A DNA stretch of 64,000 nt from Coturnix japonica (GCF_001577835.2 NC_029516.1:160067911-160131910), one strand, 5' to 3'; counted from the first letter of the stretch, positions 24,177 through 37,708 are shown. The notes: generated from the letters alone by a model not told the origin. Made by a program: numbers and translations.

Positions 24177-24247
24177 ACACTGGGGGGTTGGAACTTCATG
24201 ATCCTTGAGGTCCCTTCCAACCCAGGTCATTCTGTGATTCTGTGACA
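24177..24247 (+). repeat. CR1 tail fragment, second subfamily
   Basis: A 70-bp CR1 3' end of the 'ccttgaggtcccttccaacc' type, ending 'cattctgtgattctgtgac'. It lies 45 bp after another CR1 copy but has a different tail sequence, so it is a separate insertion. Confidence 0.85.
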
Positions 24248-27200
24248 CTAACGGGTGAGCTTAATCTTGTGACAAGTGGCTAGATTTAATAAAACACCTC
24301 CAGGCAGGCATAGGATACATTCATTTGGTGATAATAAAAGCCAGTTTAAAAGAATCCTCCGAAGTTTTAGTGGGCAATCTGAAAAAAGATCTTATGGTTA
24401 CTCAGTATTTGGCTTCTGATCTGCTCGAAATTTATCTAGTTTGTCAGTCCCCATAAAATTTACCAGCACAGATAAGGCTGAAGCAGGAGTGCTCACATCT
24501 CAAACACCCACAGCCATGAGGGTCTGAGCCTCCTGGTGACCCTGAGTTGAGGTGTGGTGCACCCACACATTCAGCCTCACCAGGGCCACTAACCAGGATA
24601 AATGGCATAACTGGTACCAGACATCACTTCCTTGTTCCTTGATGAAAACTAAACCCATACATCCCACTTGCTCAAAGTGCAAGAAAGCATGGCTGCCCTG
24701 TGTTCTCACAGGCTTTCCTGCTGAAGCTTTGTCTGCATAAAGACATAGACCTATATGGGTATAGGCATTTGTGCAGGTATATGTATATGACACACAATGT
24801 CATATCTTGCATTAACACTGAATAAATCAGCAGCAAACACTTTAAAACCTGGGCTGAAGATTGAATATTATTTTGGAATCCATTATTATTATTAATGTTA
24901 AAAAGTTATTTAAATAAGCTGATTGAAGGCAGCACCAGAAGAATGAATTAGTTGAGATGGAAGAATTGAAGAACTTTGCAGAAAGATCATTTTAGCAGCA
25001 GCACAATGATAAAATAACAGCATGCACTTCAAGGAAAAATTAGAACGCCTCATCCACGTCCCTGATTTCCTGTGAACTGAACTGATAAAGAGGTGAGAGC
25101 TGGCCAGGCTGCCTCTGCTCTGCACTTACTGGTGACAGAGTAAATCAAAATGTTTAGATGGATACAGGAGAAAATTTATAATGAAACTGATCAGCTCATC
25201 ACCTAACCATGCTGACATATGTATGATAGGCTATGATCTCCACCAAGGGTGAGACAATGAACCACACTGAACTGAGATCAGGATCTTAGGGCACTCAGGA
25301 TGTGAGAGAAAGCAGGTACTTCCCATCTGAGGTTCCTTGAGCTACCTGGGAGCTAGATCAGGTCTCTTGGTGTTGGGTGGGAGTTTGGAGGATCCACAGC
25401 TGCCATCACACTGCACCACCAGGTGACACAGGGAAGAGGAGTGGCAGGTGCCCAGGAATGTGCAAGTCCTGGAAGGCACCAGGAGAATTTAATGCCTGGA
25501 GGGCTGGGCGAAAGCTGAGTGGGGCTTTTCTTTGTTGCAGCTCTGAACGTAGGTGTCTGGTATTTATTTAAATCCTAAGTACCTGAATAGTGTATTGGAT
25601 CTCATCCCAAACCTATCTAACCCCTCTATCATTATGTAGGAAAGACTTGTCAATAGAAAGTTGGGAGTGGAAGGCCTCACAACAGCTGCTCACAAATCCA
25701 TTCTGCCCTTGAGCCAGACTCAGTCAAAGGAGAACATGGTCTGGCCTCAAGGCTCTGCAGCACTGCCTGCTGCACACACAGCTCACCAACCAGACACTGC
25801 TCAGTAGGCTTGTATCACTGGCTGCTGACTTTTCCTTTAACAGCTCTGGTTTTACACTGCCTCCCTCACCAAAGAACTGGAAGGCATTACCCAGTTAAAC
25901 ACTGAAAAGTTAATCACTGGACAATAACCGCATATTAAACATCATTACAAAACCAGTGCCACAGGCATCTTCCTAACAGAGCTGTGTGGAAGAACTGCTG
26001 GTTTTTTTCTCTATTTTTTTTTTTTTTCCACACACAGAAGCCAACCAAACAATAGATACCAGAAATGGAAGGGCCAAGGAATTTCAGAAGGTCACATGTC
26101 CCAGTCTATAAGTCTAAGGCGGGAGGAGATTCACTCGAGATTTGCCTGAGGTGCACTTGGTTGATGGCATCCTTCAAAGATAAGGGCCATTTGTTTTCAC
26201 TTGGGCTGTCTATAGCAGAAAAGCTGTGTGGGTTAACTAAACTTTTATTTATCTTGATAAATTCCTGCAAAGCTCTTGTGGCAGATATGCTTCAATTAGT
26301 CTTAAATTTATACACAGAATTTGAGCTTCCTGGTACACACTCTTTAAGCTTCATTTGGTAAGTCAGCTGTTCTATTAAACCAGTTTGAACACGGATACAC
26401 TCTCAGCACCAGCAGAACCCAGGAACATGGCCAATTAGAACCCCAGGGTGGACAACACTGTCCCTTCTGCACCACAGACCCACCTGAGATCCATAAGCAT
26501 GGAAGAACAAGTGTCCCATGAAGAGTTTTGTCAGCTTGTTGTGAACAGACCAGCATATGCTTGGGCACTTCTGGAAATATCTCCTTCCAAATGGAGCTGA
26601 CTAGATCCATCCTTCTGGGTGCAGCTTTCTCCTGGCAAGGAGGAGACCCAGACCTCTATTTCCTGCAGACTACTGGGTGCCACCCCACACCTTCTCTTCC
26701 CCAGGCTCAAGGCAAAGGGTGGAGGGAGGGAAGGAAGGAGAGACACTCTTAATCCCCTTGAACCATGTAATGAAAGGTAGACTATACATGAGAGGTCCTG
26801 ACTCATCTGAATGTTAAGGTGGGCAGCTAGAAAAGAATGATTCTGCTTCTGAATCTTGTCTGGTATCTTCTGTTCAGTGTTCAATGTAAAATGTATGGAC
26901 AGGAGCAGAGGCCAAATCCAGAGCCTCCTCCCCTTTCCCATTTATCCCCAGTTCTTTGGAGAGCATCACCTACAAGTCTTCTTGTTCCTACCCTTCTCCT
27001 TTTGTCCTACTGACTTTTGTTCAGCTAAATAAATCCTGCAAAAGTGGAGAGCAACACCAGCCTGGGGTAACCTGCAGCACTGTGGCTGTGGCACAGTGCG
27101 AGGAGTAGAATATAAAAGTTTGATTCCTATCACATCAAGCAAAACAATATCTCTGAATCTGTGTGACTTCAGGAAGACCTAAGGGCTTTTCTATGTGCCA

Positions 27201-30200
27201 TTACCCTTAGTGCCACATCCACACATTTGGGGACTCCTGAGCTCAGCATTCAGAGACATTGGTGATATGATTTGAGAGTTGAGAGCACAGCTCCCAGTGC
27301 CATGGCTCACATGCACTTCCTGACTGTTCTGGGACATGGTATAGAAATGTCTTGCGCACCAAAAAGTGCTGGATATTAAAACAAAAATCTGTCCTGTAGC
27401 TTGTTGAACAGCATTTAAGCAACTTTCCCCATGTCTTCCTTGGGCTTCTTCAGTTTCTTATGAGCAAAAGGAAAAAGAAAAAAATAACGTAGCTGGTTGT
27501 ATTGGTCTAGCTATGATTTTCACATCAGCAGACAGTATGAATATTTTAGTGAGCAGTGCTGGAGGTGTGCTGAGTACCATAGAAAAGAAAAAGAGATGTA
27601 AATCCAATGAAGCAAGCAAAACTGGAGCTGTGCACAGCAAATGGGGCAAGAACAATCTTGTTTTATGCCAACATTTCATGTCCCTGAAGCTATAGACTGG
27701 CATGTGTATTTTGCTGATTTACAGGCAAAATTCCTGTTCCCAGCATGTACGGTATGCTTCATTACAGCGCAACGTGTCTTGACGCGGGGAGAATGTCCAC
27801 ACCTGAGACTGTGGGCAGCGGTTTGGAAATAAAGTGTTTCAACAGCAGTCCCTGGTGGGAATGGGAAACTTTACATGCGCTAATCTTGTTTGAAATTTCC
27901 TTATTGCTCCACGCAAATGTCCATCAAATAACTTCCGATAGATTCTATCTCTTTTGAAATAATAGAAACTTCTGTGACTGATTAATGAGCACCCTTGCCT
28001 AACATTATACCTGTAACAATAAAATACACAGCAACAACACTTTTTATACAGCTTAGTCCTGATTTATGTTACTTTTTTTTTCCCACATGATAAATGTGTG
28101 TGGAGCTGTTGTAAAGTTGATTGAATCCTGTTTTTATACTGTTCACACAGAGCTCAGACCATCAGCCAGCCTGTACTTAACAGCACAGTACGCCACAAGT
28201 GCTGCCAAGCTCCCTGTGCCAGCCTGGTGAAAGCCTCCCAGTGCTGCCTGGTCTCCTCCTGGCTTGGAAGTGTGGACATGGGGGCTTTGGTGTCATGGGA
28301 GCTGGCAGTATGGATCTGGTAGGCCTGGGGCAGAGCCAAAAGGAGCTCTGGTAAGGAAGCTGCAGCTCACACAAGGTTGCTGTCATTTATGAGTGCAATT
28401 TTGACATTTCAGGGTTGCCGAAATATTCTCTTTTGAAATGTGGTCAGTAACAAAGGAACAGATCTGCTTTTCCAAGATCCATTTATTCTGCCATTGTTTA
28501 CTCTTAAGAAAATATGGCTGTATGTGTAAATTTTTGCACCGAGAAAAAAAATTTGAACAAGATAGAGCAGGAACAACATATTTCTTGACAAAATAAATGA
28601 TCTACTGACCCAGGAAATTATCCCAGCAAGACACCCAGTGCCAGCTTAGCTGGCGCCCTTGGCCTCAGTCAGCAAGAGCTCTTAGTACAAAGGTACTGCA
28701 AACAGTGCATCACAGACAGTGGTTTTCTTGGACATCTACCTTTCCCTGCCTGGAGCAAATCCCTTTGTGATGCGCTTGAATACAGTTAAGAACAGAGGCA
28801 GAAACATTCCTAACCCAAGGGAGTTCATTTTTCCTTCTCTTGGGGTGCTGGTTGAGAGTGATATTTCTTGTCTTGTCTGAGTATTTTGTAAGCCTGAATG
28901 CATTGCTTGGCAACAATTGCAGTGGCATGTCTAAGGAGGTGCTGTGTGGCTGTTTGGCACCACTTGGTTTTATGGCTCAGTTTCCTCCATACCTACAGGA
29001 TCCCTTCCCACAGATCTCTGCAATGGACTCTGCTGAGCTGAATTGAATTCTTCAGTTAACTACATGAGGATCAACAAACTGGGAAGTCCTTGGTGCCTGG
29101 AAAACTGAGCTTCCATGGGGCTCCACCATTCCCAGGGAAGGGCTTCCTCTTTTGATAAATTTAACCACTGTTCCACTTTTAAATGATTTAGAGCCAAATG
29201 ATCCTCTTGACTTGGCTAAGTATAGCCTCCTGAACTCCTGCACCTGTCTCCATGCAGTTCCAATGCATCTGTGTTTGTGCAGAAATCTTGGAGAGATCTT
29301 TTGGCGAGAGTTCTAGCACTTTGCAGCTTACTTTTTCCTTTCAAATCAGTGAATACAGCCATTTGCCCAAAGAGTTTGGAAGTATGCTTCTGCAGACTGC
29401 ATAGAGCAGGGAACACCCTTCCTTCTCCCTGCACACTAGGTCCTTGGTCTTCAGCTACAGCAGATGCTGAAGTTCTCAGTCTTGAGGCTGTTCCTTGCCT
29501 TTTTCAGGCAAGACAAAGGCTCCTGGTAGGAAGGTCAGGACTGGGGAGTGCAAATATGAAGTGCATAAAGATGTCAGGGAGAGCCTGAAGTTGCAGGCAG
29601 ACAGTTCAGGGACTCCTTCACTCTTCATACCCCAAAGACGCTGCTCAAAGTGCTCAAGGTATTCACTTATTGCTCAGAGAGAGAAGAGCCAACACCTTAT
29701 CCTTTTCCAATCTGTTACATGGACAATGAAACTTTGATCAGTACACAGCAACAACAACTTCCCATTTCCCATTGTTGTTTATGATGCATTAAACTGCCAC
29801 TAATTACTGACTTTTCTGGTGAATGGCTCATTCACTCCCTGATTATTATCTTCTATTGTGGACCAAATTTATCCCTGTACCCATTTTATTATTGGTCTTA
29901 AATCAAAACCACCGATCATTATCTCGCCCTCAGATACTGACAGCCCATCTGTTTATCACCTGCAAAAATGCAGCAAAGTAACACAGCAAAAACAAGCCCC
30001 CCAAAAGCATGATCTTTCTGGTCACATTTACTGTCCCGTGAACATTTTAGCCAACTGCAGAAGAATTATTTCACTAAAAAGTTTTTTGTGTTTTGTTTTT
30101 GAATTTTTATTTCTTTTAATCTTGTTAGAAAGGTATGAAATATTTCCTCTGATTTTACTCTCACCTTTACATGCCAGCATTTACATACCAAATCTGAGAC

Positions 30201-31545
30201 TTGTGCTGCTAGTCTGGGGTTTGTGCACACCACAAAACCCAGAAGATTCCTCAGCAGCAACATGTGCTGCTGACCGCCCCACTTGTCCCCAGCTCAGTGA
30301 AGCAGAGGCTCTGTGTCCCTCTGAAAAGAGGAACTGCCCTCAGCTTAGCAGCGAGGAACCAACCATTCCAGCAAAATGGCTCCTATCTGCACTCTGCTGA
30401 TAACATTTCCCTCTTAGGTAGGTGTAGGTCATGGTGGGTGTCTTTTCAAGCCTGAGAAACACTCAGTGAGTACATACCATTGTTTCTGAATGCTGTTTGT
30501 CATCAGCATAGACACTGATGAGCCATGGTGATCACCTAAAGCAGACTGCTCCCAAAGAGAAGGGATGGATCTTGGCAGACTGTACTGCCTCACCTGCTTT
30601 ATGTTCTTCGTGGTCCCCATGCAGCCTGTTACCTTACGCTGCAGGCTTTCAATCACCTTCCCAGTACATGTATTATCTGTGAATGTTATATCCTTTTCCA
30701 TTAGTTACCCAGTGGCCCTTGGTCAAACATCTCTTCCCAAAGCCTACCGCTTCAGCTTCCTTTGTCAATGTGTGCAGTGTGCAGCATTGCAATCTTGCAT
30801 AACTTCTGTTGACTTTTCAGCTGCAAGTCGTTGCCCACTGACTAACAGCAGTCAAGCTGCAGCATGCGGCTGCCTGCTTAGTTTTCTGTCATCACCAGAG
30901 CTCTCCTGATGTTGTCTCTGCACAGGAAGACTAATGCCAGTTTTGTGTATAGCTCTGCATGCTTCAGTGCTCAAATACGCTGTGGGTATTTGCTCCCCAC
31001 CAGTATCAGTATGTGACTGTCATGCTATGCTCCTCTCGATTCTGCTGAGTGTAGATGGCCATCAAAAGTTAGAAGGTTTTAAGCATTCTCCAGATTATGT
31101 ACTTAACCACCCTGCAGAGAGCTAAATTATCTTCACCCCTCAGTTGTGGTAGAGACCACACTTAAACATTCATAGCGAACTTTTGCCTTGAGCTGCACAG
31201 GAACCAACTGATGAGATGGGTGGAAGTTTGACAACTAGTAGAACTGCACAAAAAAAGACTGAGACTGGGAAATACAGAAAAACTGAGGAATCAAAAAAAT
31301 AAGTAGTGTGAATTTGAAATGTATCCTGTTCTCACTTCTTGCAGCACTGCTGGCATGCATCTCCTTTGGCTACATAAGGGCCTTTGTGCCAGGATCAGCA
31401 CTAGATTTGGGGAATCAAAAGGCTGGCTCTGAGGGCCACCCACACATGTGATCTCCAGGCCATAGCTGTAACCCAGCACAGAGCTGCTGGTGGAATGTCT
31501 TAGTATGGGCTTGATGGCAGCTTCTGCTTGGAAAGCAGAAAGCCA

Positions 31546-31590
31546 TTTCTTTTTTTTTTTTTTTCCTTTCCCCTTTCTTTCTTTTTCAAC
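31546..31590. repeat. pyrimidine-rich tract
   Basis: A T-run followed by C/T-mixed sequence, all pyrimidine over about 45 bases. Low complexity. Confidence 0.8.
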
Positions 31591-33465
31591 AGCGTGATAT
31601 CCACAACTATTTAGTTCCTCATGACTCTTCCCCAGTCCAGTTTAATTCCTTTGTTGCTCCTTTGGTGAGCAAGAGGAAATGTTTCCCATCATATATTTGC
31701 ATTCTAGAAATGACTTGACTAGTATGATGAACACACAGGTGCAACCAAGCCGTTACTGAATCATACCATACTTGTTTTTAATCTGATTGAGGACTTGCAC
31801 TTGAGACCTCAGCAAACTGATGGATTAGTCACGTAGCCAGTGATATGAATGCTGACAAAAGGAACAAGAGAAGGTGCTTGTCTGAAGTTGAATTAAAACA
31901 AAGCAAAGCATGGATCCAGCTTGCTTTCTACAGAGGCATCACCCATCACTGTTGGATGCTGCCTGCTCTCCCCACCCTTCCCTTTGAGCCCCTGCTACTC
32001 ACTGCTGTGATTAACAGAACTTTTAATTCCAGAGCTCTCCTCCCACTCTCTCCCTCCCACTCCCTTCCTCCCAACTGTGGGGTGTACAGAACCAGTTCTT
32101 CACCCCCTGCTGCCATCCAGCATGTCCCCATGCTGCACTGGCACTGCCCACCTTTCGTTCTTAGCAGTTTTATTGCTGCTCCATCAACCCTGTCATTAGC
32201 AACTTCTCTCCTCAGTCACTTGTGCTTGCCAATTGGCTTCTTCTTATTCTTATCTCCAAATAAGTAAACAAAAGTGGGCTTCTCCTAAGCTGAGTGCTCC
32301 AGGAGATATGAACAATAGCTCCTCAGATAAGTATTAAAGATAAAAGTGTTCTTGGTGAACCTCATAAAACTTTGCCTAAACAATCTATTTACAGACATTC
32401 AACATGCATAGCAAAGGGCAGCAATTAGCCCAAAGTAAGGGCTGCCCCCAGCTCTGCCCTGTACCCTGCACCCAGCCCTCCTCTGAGGGGAGATTATTTC
32501 TGAAGGACAGTGGTATCAGAAGCAAAGAAAATCACAGCTCTCTTTCATAAACCCTCTTCTGTCTGTGGGTGCTTGGGCAGCCTCGTGATGCAGCTAGAGG
32601 TGAAATGGGGCCCTCTCTGAGAAGGGACTCTGCTACCCTCTTCCAAAACATGTTTTATGGTTTACAGCTGACTGAAAGTTGTTTAACCTCCCCGCTACCC
32701 TGCACAGCCAACAGAACAGAAGGTGCCCATGCTGTTTCATGTGATGATTTTGCAGAGTCATTTCCAGGAAAGGTCTGGTAGAAGGGAGATCTAACACATG
32801 GAAGGAGAGCCGAGTGCTGCATCCCTCTCCAGGATAGTTTAAATGGGCCATGGACATAAAGAAACAGCAATGTCTGAACTGGGCTATGAGCATTAAAAAA
32901 AGCCCAGTGTTTGCAGCATCAGCTTATTTTCTCCGGGATCTGTCTGACACTAATATGAATGTAATGATATCAAAGAAGTAACAACAGCTTGTTCAAAGGC
33001 TACTGAAGTGTGGCATGACTAAAGTGAGTGAGTGAAGAATGAATGTAGAAACAAACTGGTTACACACACTGAGTTGAACTGTGAAGGTGTTTTTATTGCT
33101 GATGTTGATGAAAAAAATGTCAGGTGTAACATATGTTTGGCTCAGCCCTGAAGAAATGAAGACTATTTCTAAAATACAATTTGACTCTATAGCTACATTT
33201 CCAGTTCAGAAATGATTCCACACAACAAGGAGCTGCTAGGAGTAGAAAGAGCCTTGCTTTAAGCAGAAGTGAAGGATATGGAGTCTGCCACAGTAATGAT
33301 TTGGGAAAAATCAAAACAATATGTATAACACATTAAAAGCCAGAAGCTCTGTGGTAGTCAAAATTAAAGCTGGCCATGAGGAATAGCAGATCTTCCCCTG
33401 TTGTTCATACTGATGGCAAAATAGCAAATGAATCTCAGTGTCAGTTGGTGTAAACCAATACACAG

Positions 33466-33750
33466 TTAGGGTAGATAGCAGCAGGACAAGGGGAAATGGT
33501 TTTAAGTTGAAGGAGGGAAGATTTAGGTTGGATGTCAGGGTGAAGTTCTTTACTATGAGAGAGGTGAGGTGCTGGAACAGGCTGCCCAGAGAGGCTGTGG
33601 ATGCCCCAAGCATGGAGGTGTTCAAGGCCAGGCTGGATGGGGCCCTGGGCAGCCTGGTCTAGTATTAAATGGGGAGGTTTGTGGCCCTGCCTGTGATGGG
33701 GGTTTGGGGATTCATGATCCTTGAGGTCCCTTCCAACCCAGGCTATTAAG
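33466..33750 (+). repeat. CR1 LINE 3' fragment
   Basis: Encodes the end of CR1 ORF2 in one readable frame (RGNGFKLKEGRFRLDV, then CWNRLPREAVDAPSMEVFK) followed by the 'ccttgaggtcccttccaacc' tail near 33719. Of all copies here it keeps the longest intact frame at the ORF2 end, so it is relatively young, but it is heavily 5'-truncated. Confidence 0.93.
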
Positions 33751-34899
33751 TCTGCATAGTATGTGATGTGGAAGTACATCCCAAGTATAGCTGTTCAAGC
33801 ATATAGGAACATGCATACTCCAGGAGGCATCGGTTCTATTAGCTAGAATGTCCCAGGAAAAAACCTTGGACTGACTGAAAAAATCAACTCACACGTCTGA
33901 GGTGCTTGAAGGTTGAAATCAAGTGAATGGGGAAACAGCAGAGAACACAACAGAAAGCATTGCTCTGTGCATATGCAAACTGTAGATACTGCAGGTAGTG
34001 GGGCACAAAAATTGGTGGTGATTCTGATGGAAGTATAGAACAGTTCCTGCATGACAAATATTGAACAAATGATGCTTTAAAGATGGACTGATGGAAACTT
34101 GATGACACAAGTTGCTGCACTGGTGAGTGCATGGAGCAGATGAGCAGGGTTAGCCATTACTCCTAGTGTTGGGGACAAAGCAGGGATCTATGCTCTGTAC
34201 ACACATACCCTGTGGCACTCACCATTTCTCTGCCACTAGAACGACCCTTCCCCAAAGCAGGTGAGCAATGACTGTGTCTCTACACGTGTGCTCAGCCAGA
34301 ACCCACCTCTCCTTCTCACATTAAGCACTCTGCACTCCCTCCCACATCAAGGCAAGCAAAAGAAGATGAAAGGAAGTAACAGTAACCCTCAGCTTTACCA
34401 TAGTTCTGGTTTGGCTGTACATTAAAGCCACCACAGCAGCAACGAGCTGTGGATTTCTTTCAAGCATTTACATTTACCACTATCAAACTTCGCTACTGTT
34501 TTATAAAACAGAGCTGGTTCTTCCAGGCACTTCTTCCCTATTTATTCGTGTTTAAAGATATTACAGACCTGACTGCTTCCTATACCTCCAGCACAAACTC
34601 ACATGGGCGTTGTGCAGACCCACACAAGTGCCGGCCTTCCATCATTTCTATCTATGCAAATTACTAGCACAAGATAATTTACTTAAATCACTCCTGATGA
34701 AAGCGCCTCTCTTTCTAGACACGCCACACAGCGCATCACTCAGGACAGATCTTCACTCAACGCACAAACACACCGTTTCCATTGGTGCTTTCATGTCCTT
34801 ACACAAGACCCCACGATGCCTGCAGCCATAGGCACGGCATTCCACCAGCGCTCAGCTGTATCACACACAGCGCTGTTTCCCGGCGGGGCTTTGGTCTCA

Positions 34900-35500
34900 G
34901 CGCTGCTAGAAGCGAAGGTTTTCCTCGCCGTGAGCCGCGGGCTCCGTGCAGCCCTTCCCCGGGCACGGTGCGCTGGGATGGCAGCGCAGTCCGCAGTCCG
35001 AGGGCCATGCGCTGCCTCGCATCTCGCTGCGCACACCTGGCCGCCGGGCCCGCTCCGCTGCCAGCGCCCCACGGGCAGCCCGGCCCCGCCCGCGGGCGGA
35101 GAGAGGCGGCCTCGGGGCGGGTTAAAAGGGGCGGCGGTGGAGCGGGGAGGGCTCTGAGAGCTGTGGGACGGCGAGGCTGGGACCGGCCGTCCGCTGGCAC
35201 CGCAGACCGGGACCCGTGCCGCGCCGCTCCAGGTGAGGCTCCGCCGCGGAGGGCTGGGGCTGAGGGGGTTGCGCCGAGCCCCGGACCGGGTTCTGCTCGA
35301 GCGGCGGGGAGCGACCCGGGGTTCTCTGGGCGCCCTGCAGCCGATCGCAGGGTTTATGTGTCGGGGAGGAGCAGGACGGTGTCCCGTCGTGTTCTGGGTT
35401 CTTCTTTTCCTCCGCGACTTACAGCTTCAGAACCGCGGTGTGAGCCCGCACCTGGAGCCCGGGCTGTTTGGGATAAGCCTCAGGTGGTTACTTTCCTTCT
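34900..35500 (+). promoter_or_regulatory. GJB2: GJB2 CpG island with core promoter
   Basis: A GC-rich, CpG-dense block. The core promoter is a GC box (ggggcggg, 35114-35121) directly followed by ttaaaa (35122-35127), then a purine-rich leader gcggggaggg. A TTAAAA box behind GC boxes is the arrangement described for mammalian GJB2. A 274-codon open frame crosses the island (34782-35606), but GC-rich islands commonly lack stops and the peptide is Arg/Ala/Gly/Pro filler, so I do not call it a gene. Confidence 0.78.
35152..35232 (+). other. GJB2: GJB2 non-coding exon 1 (predicted)
   Basis: The 5' end is estimated from the TTAAAA box. The 3' end is donor gctccag|gtgagg with GT at 35233. It contains gtccgctggcaccgca at 35189-35204, identical to the segment in GJB6 exon 1. 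It would be spliced to the acceptor ending at 37008. Confidence 0.7.
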
Positions 35501-37008
35501 GTCCTCGTTAGTCCCATTTTGTTCTTTTTATTTCTGTTTTAATGGCTATGCGACAGGTGAGAGGAAATGCTTCACAGAAAGCACAGTTATCTGGCCACAG
35601 CCGTGAGAAAAAAGCTGCACAGAATGCTGCCATTCTGCAGCGAGAGCACCAGAAGCAGGAGGAATTCAGCCGTCTTTTCGAGGCTTTTTTGTTTGTTCCT
35701 TACCCAACGTAACCTTTCCTCATGACAGTAGACGTGACCTCTCCCTCCTGCCTGGAGGCCTGTCTGTACAGGCTGGTCCTCACACCGCGGGTGTGTGCAT
35801 CCCTCTCTGGTGCTGTAACTGCAGCAGGGTGAAGGAGTTCTTTTCTCTTGCTTCTTTTCTTTTGCTGTCACCCGAGAATTAGCAAATGAAAAGACTTTAC
35901 CAGCCCGGTAAAGCATGCTCCCTGCACCAACAGCAATGGGAGCGCTCTGGTCCGCAGCCAGTGTGGCTTTTGTGAATGGCAGATTAAGCCCTGCCCCTGG
36001 AAGGTACTGGACCAGCTATGCAGGTTCCTAGCTGGATTTGAAGCGTTCAGTGGTAGCTTCCAAATGGGTGCTGAGCAGTGAAAGCCCGGTCCTGAGACTG
36101 AGCCCTGCCCTCAGCAAAACTTAAGCTTAATTGTCAAAGGGTGAACAGTGATTTTCCTTCAAGATCAGGAGGAAGGGAGAAGAGAAATGGAACTCCTCTG
36201 ATGTTTGACCTCTTATTTAACTGGAGTGTGATAGCATCTAGAAAATCAACATAAACTTTTCAGCTGGGGGCTTTATGCTCTCAGCTCTCTGGCTCGGCTG
36301 ATCTCCTTTTTGGATGAGGTGGCGATGAATGTGGAAGGGCAGGCTCTGCAGAACTGTCCTGTGCCTGCTGATAGGTGCTATGTATGTGCACAGCCCTGAC
36401 AGAGTTGACTTGAGGTTTCTCAACAGTGAAATCAAATGCTGTACTCCTAGAGCTGAAGGCTCTGCCAAGAAAATGATGTGTCTGAGCTGTAGCATACAGC
36501 CTTAGGGAGCTGCTGGAGGCAGCTGGGAGGAGTTAGGGCTTCTGATGGAGATGGCCAAGTAGTCCTTATCTTGGAGGCAAGGCAAGCTCAGCTCAGCCTT
36601 GTAACGCTTTGGCGTTGTCAAAGGAATCCTATGAAAATAATTTGTCAAGATTATTTTATATGATTGTCATTTTCTATTGATCCGGAAAGTTCACTGAAAG
36701 CCTGACACAGAAAAGGAAAGAGAGCTTGGGGGATGCAGGGAGGAAACACTTGAAGGTGTAGATTATTTCCTATCCAGAACCTAATTAGAAAAATATCAAA
36801 GTGTGAAAGTCTCATCATAAATATATGAATGGAGAGAGTCTAATAAGCTGTTTAAATCCACAAGTGTAAGGATAGAAGTAATGAATGTGACTTGCATTTG
36901 TCTACACCTTGAGTGAATGCTAGGAAATCCTCTTGCTTATATAAAGTTTGGAAATGATTTTTTGCTGCTTGGAAAGTGATTGTTTTTGTATTTTATGTCA
37001 TCTTGCAG
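35233..37008 (+). other. GJB2: GJB2 intron 1
   Basis: A 1.8-kb predicted intron from gtgagg to the acceptor ttatgtcatcttgcag (ends 37008). Unique sequence; no repeat or gene seen inside. Confidence 0.65.
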
Positions 37009-37030
37009 GTAAAAGGACACAGAAAAGAAG

Positions 37031-37708
37031 ATGGACTGGGGAACACTGCAAGCTGTTTTGGGAGGTGTAAATAAACACTCCACCAGCATTGGGAAGATAT
37101 GGCTCACAGTGCTCTTCATTTTCCGCATCCTGATCCTGGGAACAGCTGCTGAACTAGTATGGGGAGATGAACAGTCAGACTTTGTGTGCAACACCCAGCA
37201 ACCTGGTTGTAGAAATGTTTGCTATGATCACTTTTTCCCCATCTCTCACATCAGACTCTGGGCCCTGCAGCTGATCTTCGTTTCTACCCCTGCGCTGCTG
37301 GTGGCCATGCATGTGGCTTACACCAGGCATGAGAAGAAAAGGCGATTCAGAAATAGTGATAAAATCAATATTGAAGAGCTGAAAAATGAAAAGATTCACA
37401 TTCGAGGTCCCCTGTGGTGGACATACACCTTCAGTATCTTCTTCAGGATCATCTTTGAGGCAGTCTTCATGTACGTGTTCTACTACATGTACGACGGGTA
37501 CCAGATGCCTCGCCTGGTGAAGTGTGATGCATGGCCCTGCCCCAACACAGTGGATTGCTTTGTGTCTCGACCTACTGAGAAAACCACCTTTACTATTTTT
37601 ATGCTTGCTGTATCTGGGATCTGCATGATGTTGAATCTGGCTGAGTTGTGTTACTTAGTGATAAAAGTTTGCCTGAAAGATTCTGGGAAAACAACAGTTT
37701 TAAAATAG
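37031..37708 (+). CDS. GJB2: connexin 26, gap-junction beta-2
   Basis: A 225-residue connexin (human Cx26 has 226). It forms homomeric channels and mixed channels with Cx30, passing ions and small metabolites. Membrane spans lie near residues 21-41, 75-96, 127-149 and 184-207. Disulfide cysteines are Cys53, Cys60 and Cys64 in loop 1 and Cys165, Cys170 and Cys176 in loop 2. The start MDWGTLQ is 22 bases after the acceptor at 37008 and fixes the reading frame. The tail is short ([14 protein letters not shown]), typical of Cx26 and unlike the longer Cx30 tail. Oddities: the cytoplasmic loop is four residues shorter than in mammalian Cx26 or in the neighbouring GJB6. Residues 34, 37 and 38 are Leu, Gly and Thr where human has Met, Val and Val. 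Lys121 aligns with the CO2-sensing Lys125. One coding exon. Confidence 0.95.
   Translation: MDWGTLQAVLGGVNKHSTSIGKIWLTVLFIFRILILGTAAELVWGDEQSDFVCNTQQPGCRNVCYDHFFPISHIRLWALQLIFVSTPALLVAMHVAYTRHEKKRRFRNSDKINIEELKNEKIHIRGPLWWTYTFSIFFRIIFEAVFMYVFYYMYDGYQMPRLVKCDAWPCPNTVDCFVSRPTEKTTFTIFMLAVSGICMMLNLAELCYLVIKVCLKDSGKTTVLK

Larger units (their letters stand above)
19041..34899. other. GJB6-GJB2 intergenic region
   Basis: Almost 16 kb between GJB6 and the GJB2 island. It holds CR1 fragments (22556-22825, 23722-24131, 24177-24247, 33466-33750), a 20-bp perfect palindrome (21626-21645), a GGAA run near 23606, a T-tract near 26010 and a pyrimidine tract at 31546-31590. The longest open frames (22904-23503 and 29858-30400, both +) lack any recognisable domain. 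A more GC-rich segment at about 22.85-23.75 kb is unexplained. No gene is supported. Confidence 0.6.

Noticed and set aside
25990-26040. T-tract followed by cacacacag, like a splice acceptor
   Set aside because: No open exon with coding character follows and no partner donor is evident.
29858-30400. 180-codon + strand open frame
   Set aside because: Looks like translated AT-rich non-coding DNA. It has a hydrophobic stretch but no recognisable family.
34782-35606. 274-codon + strand open frame
   Set aside because: It spans the GJB2 CpG island, where stops are rare. The peptide is Arg/Ala/Gly/Pro-rich without any domain, and the frame crosses the promoter, exon 1 and donor of GJB2.
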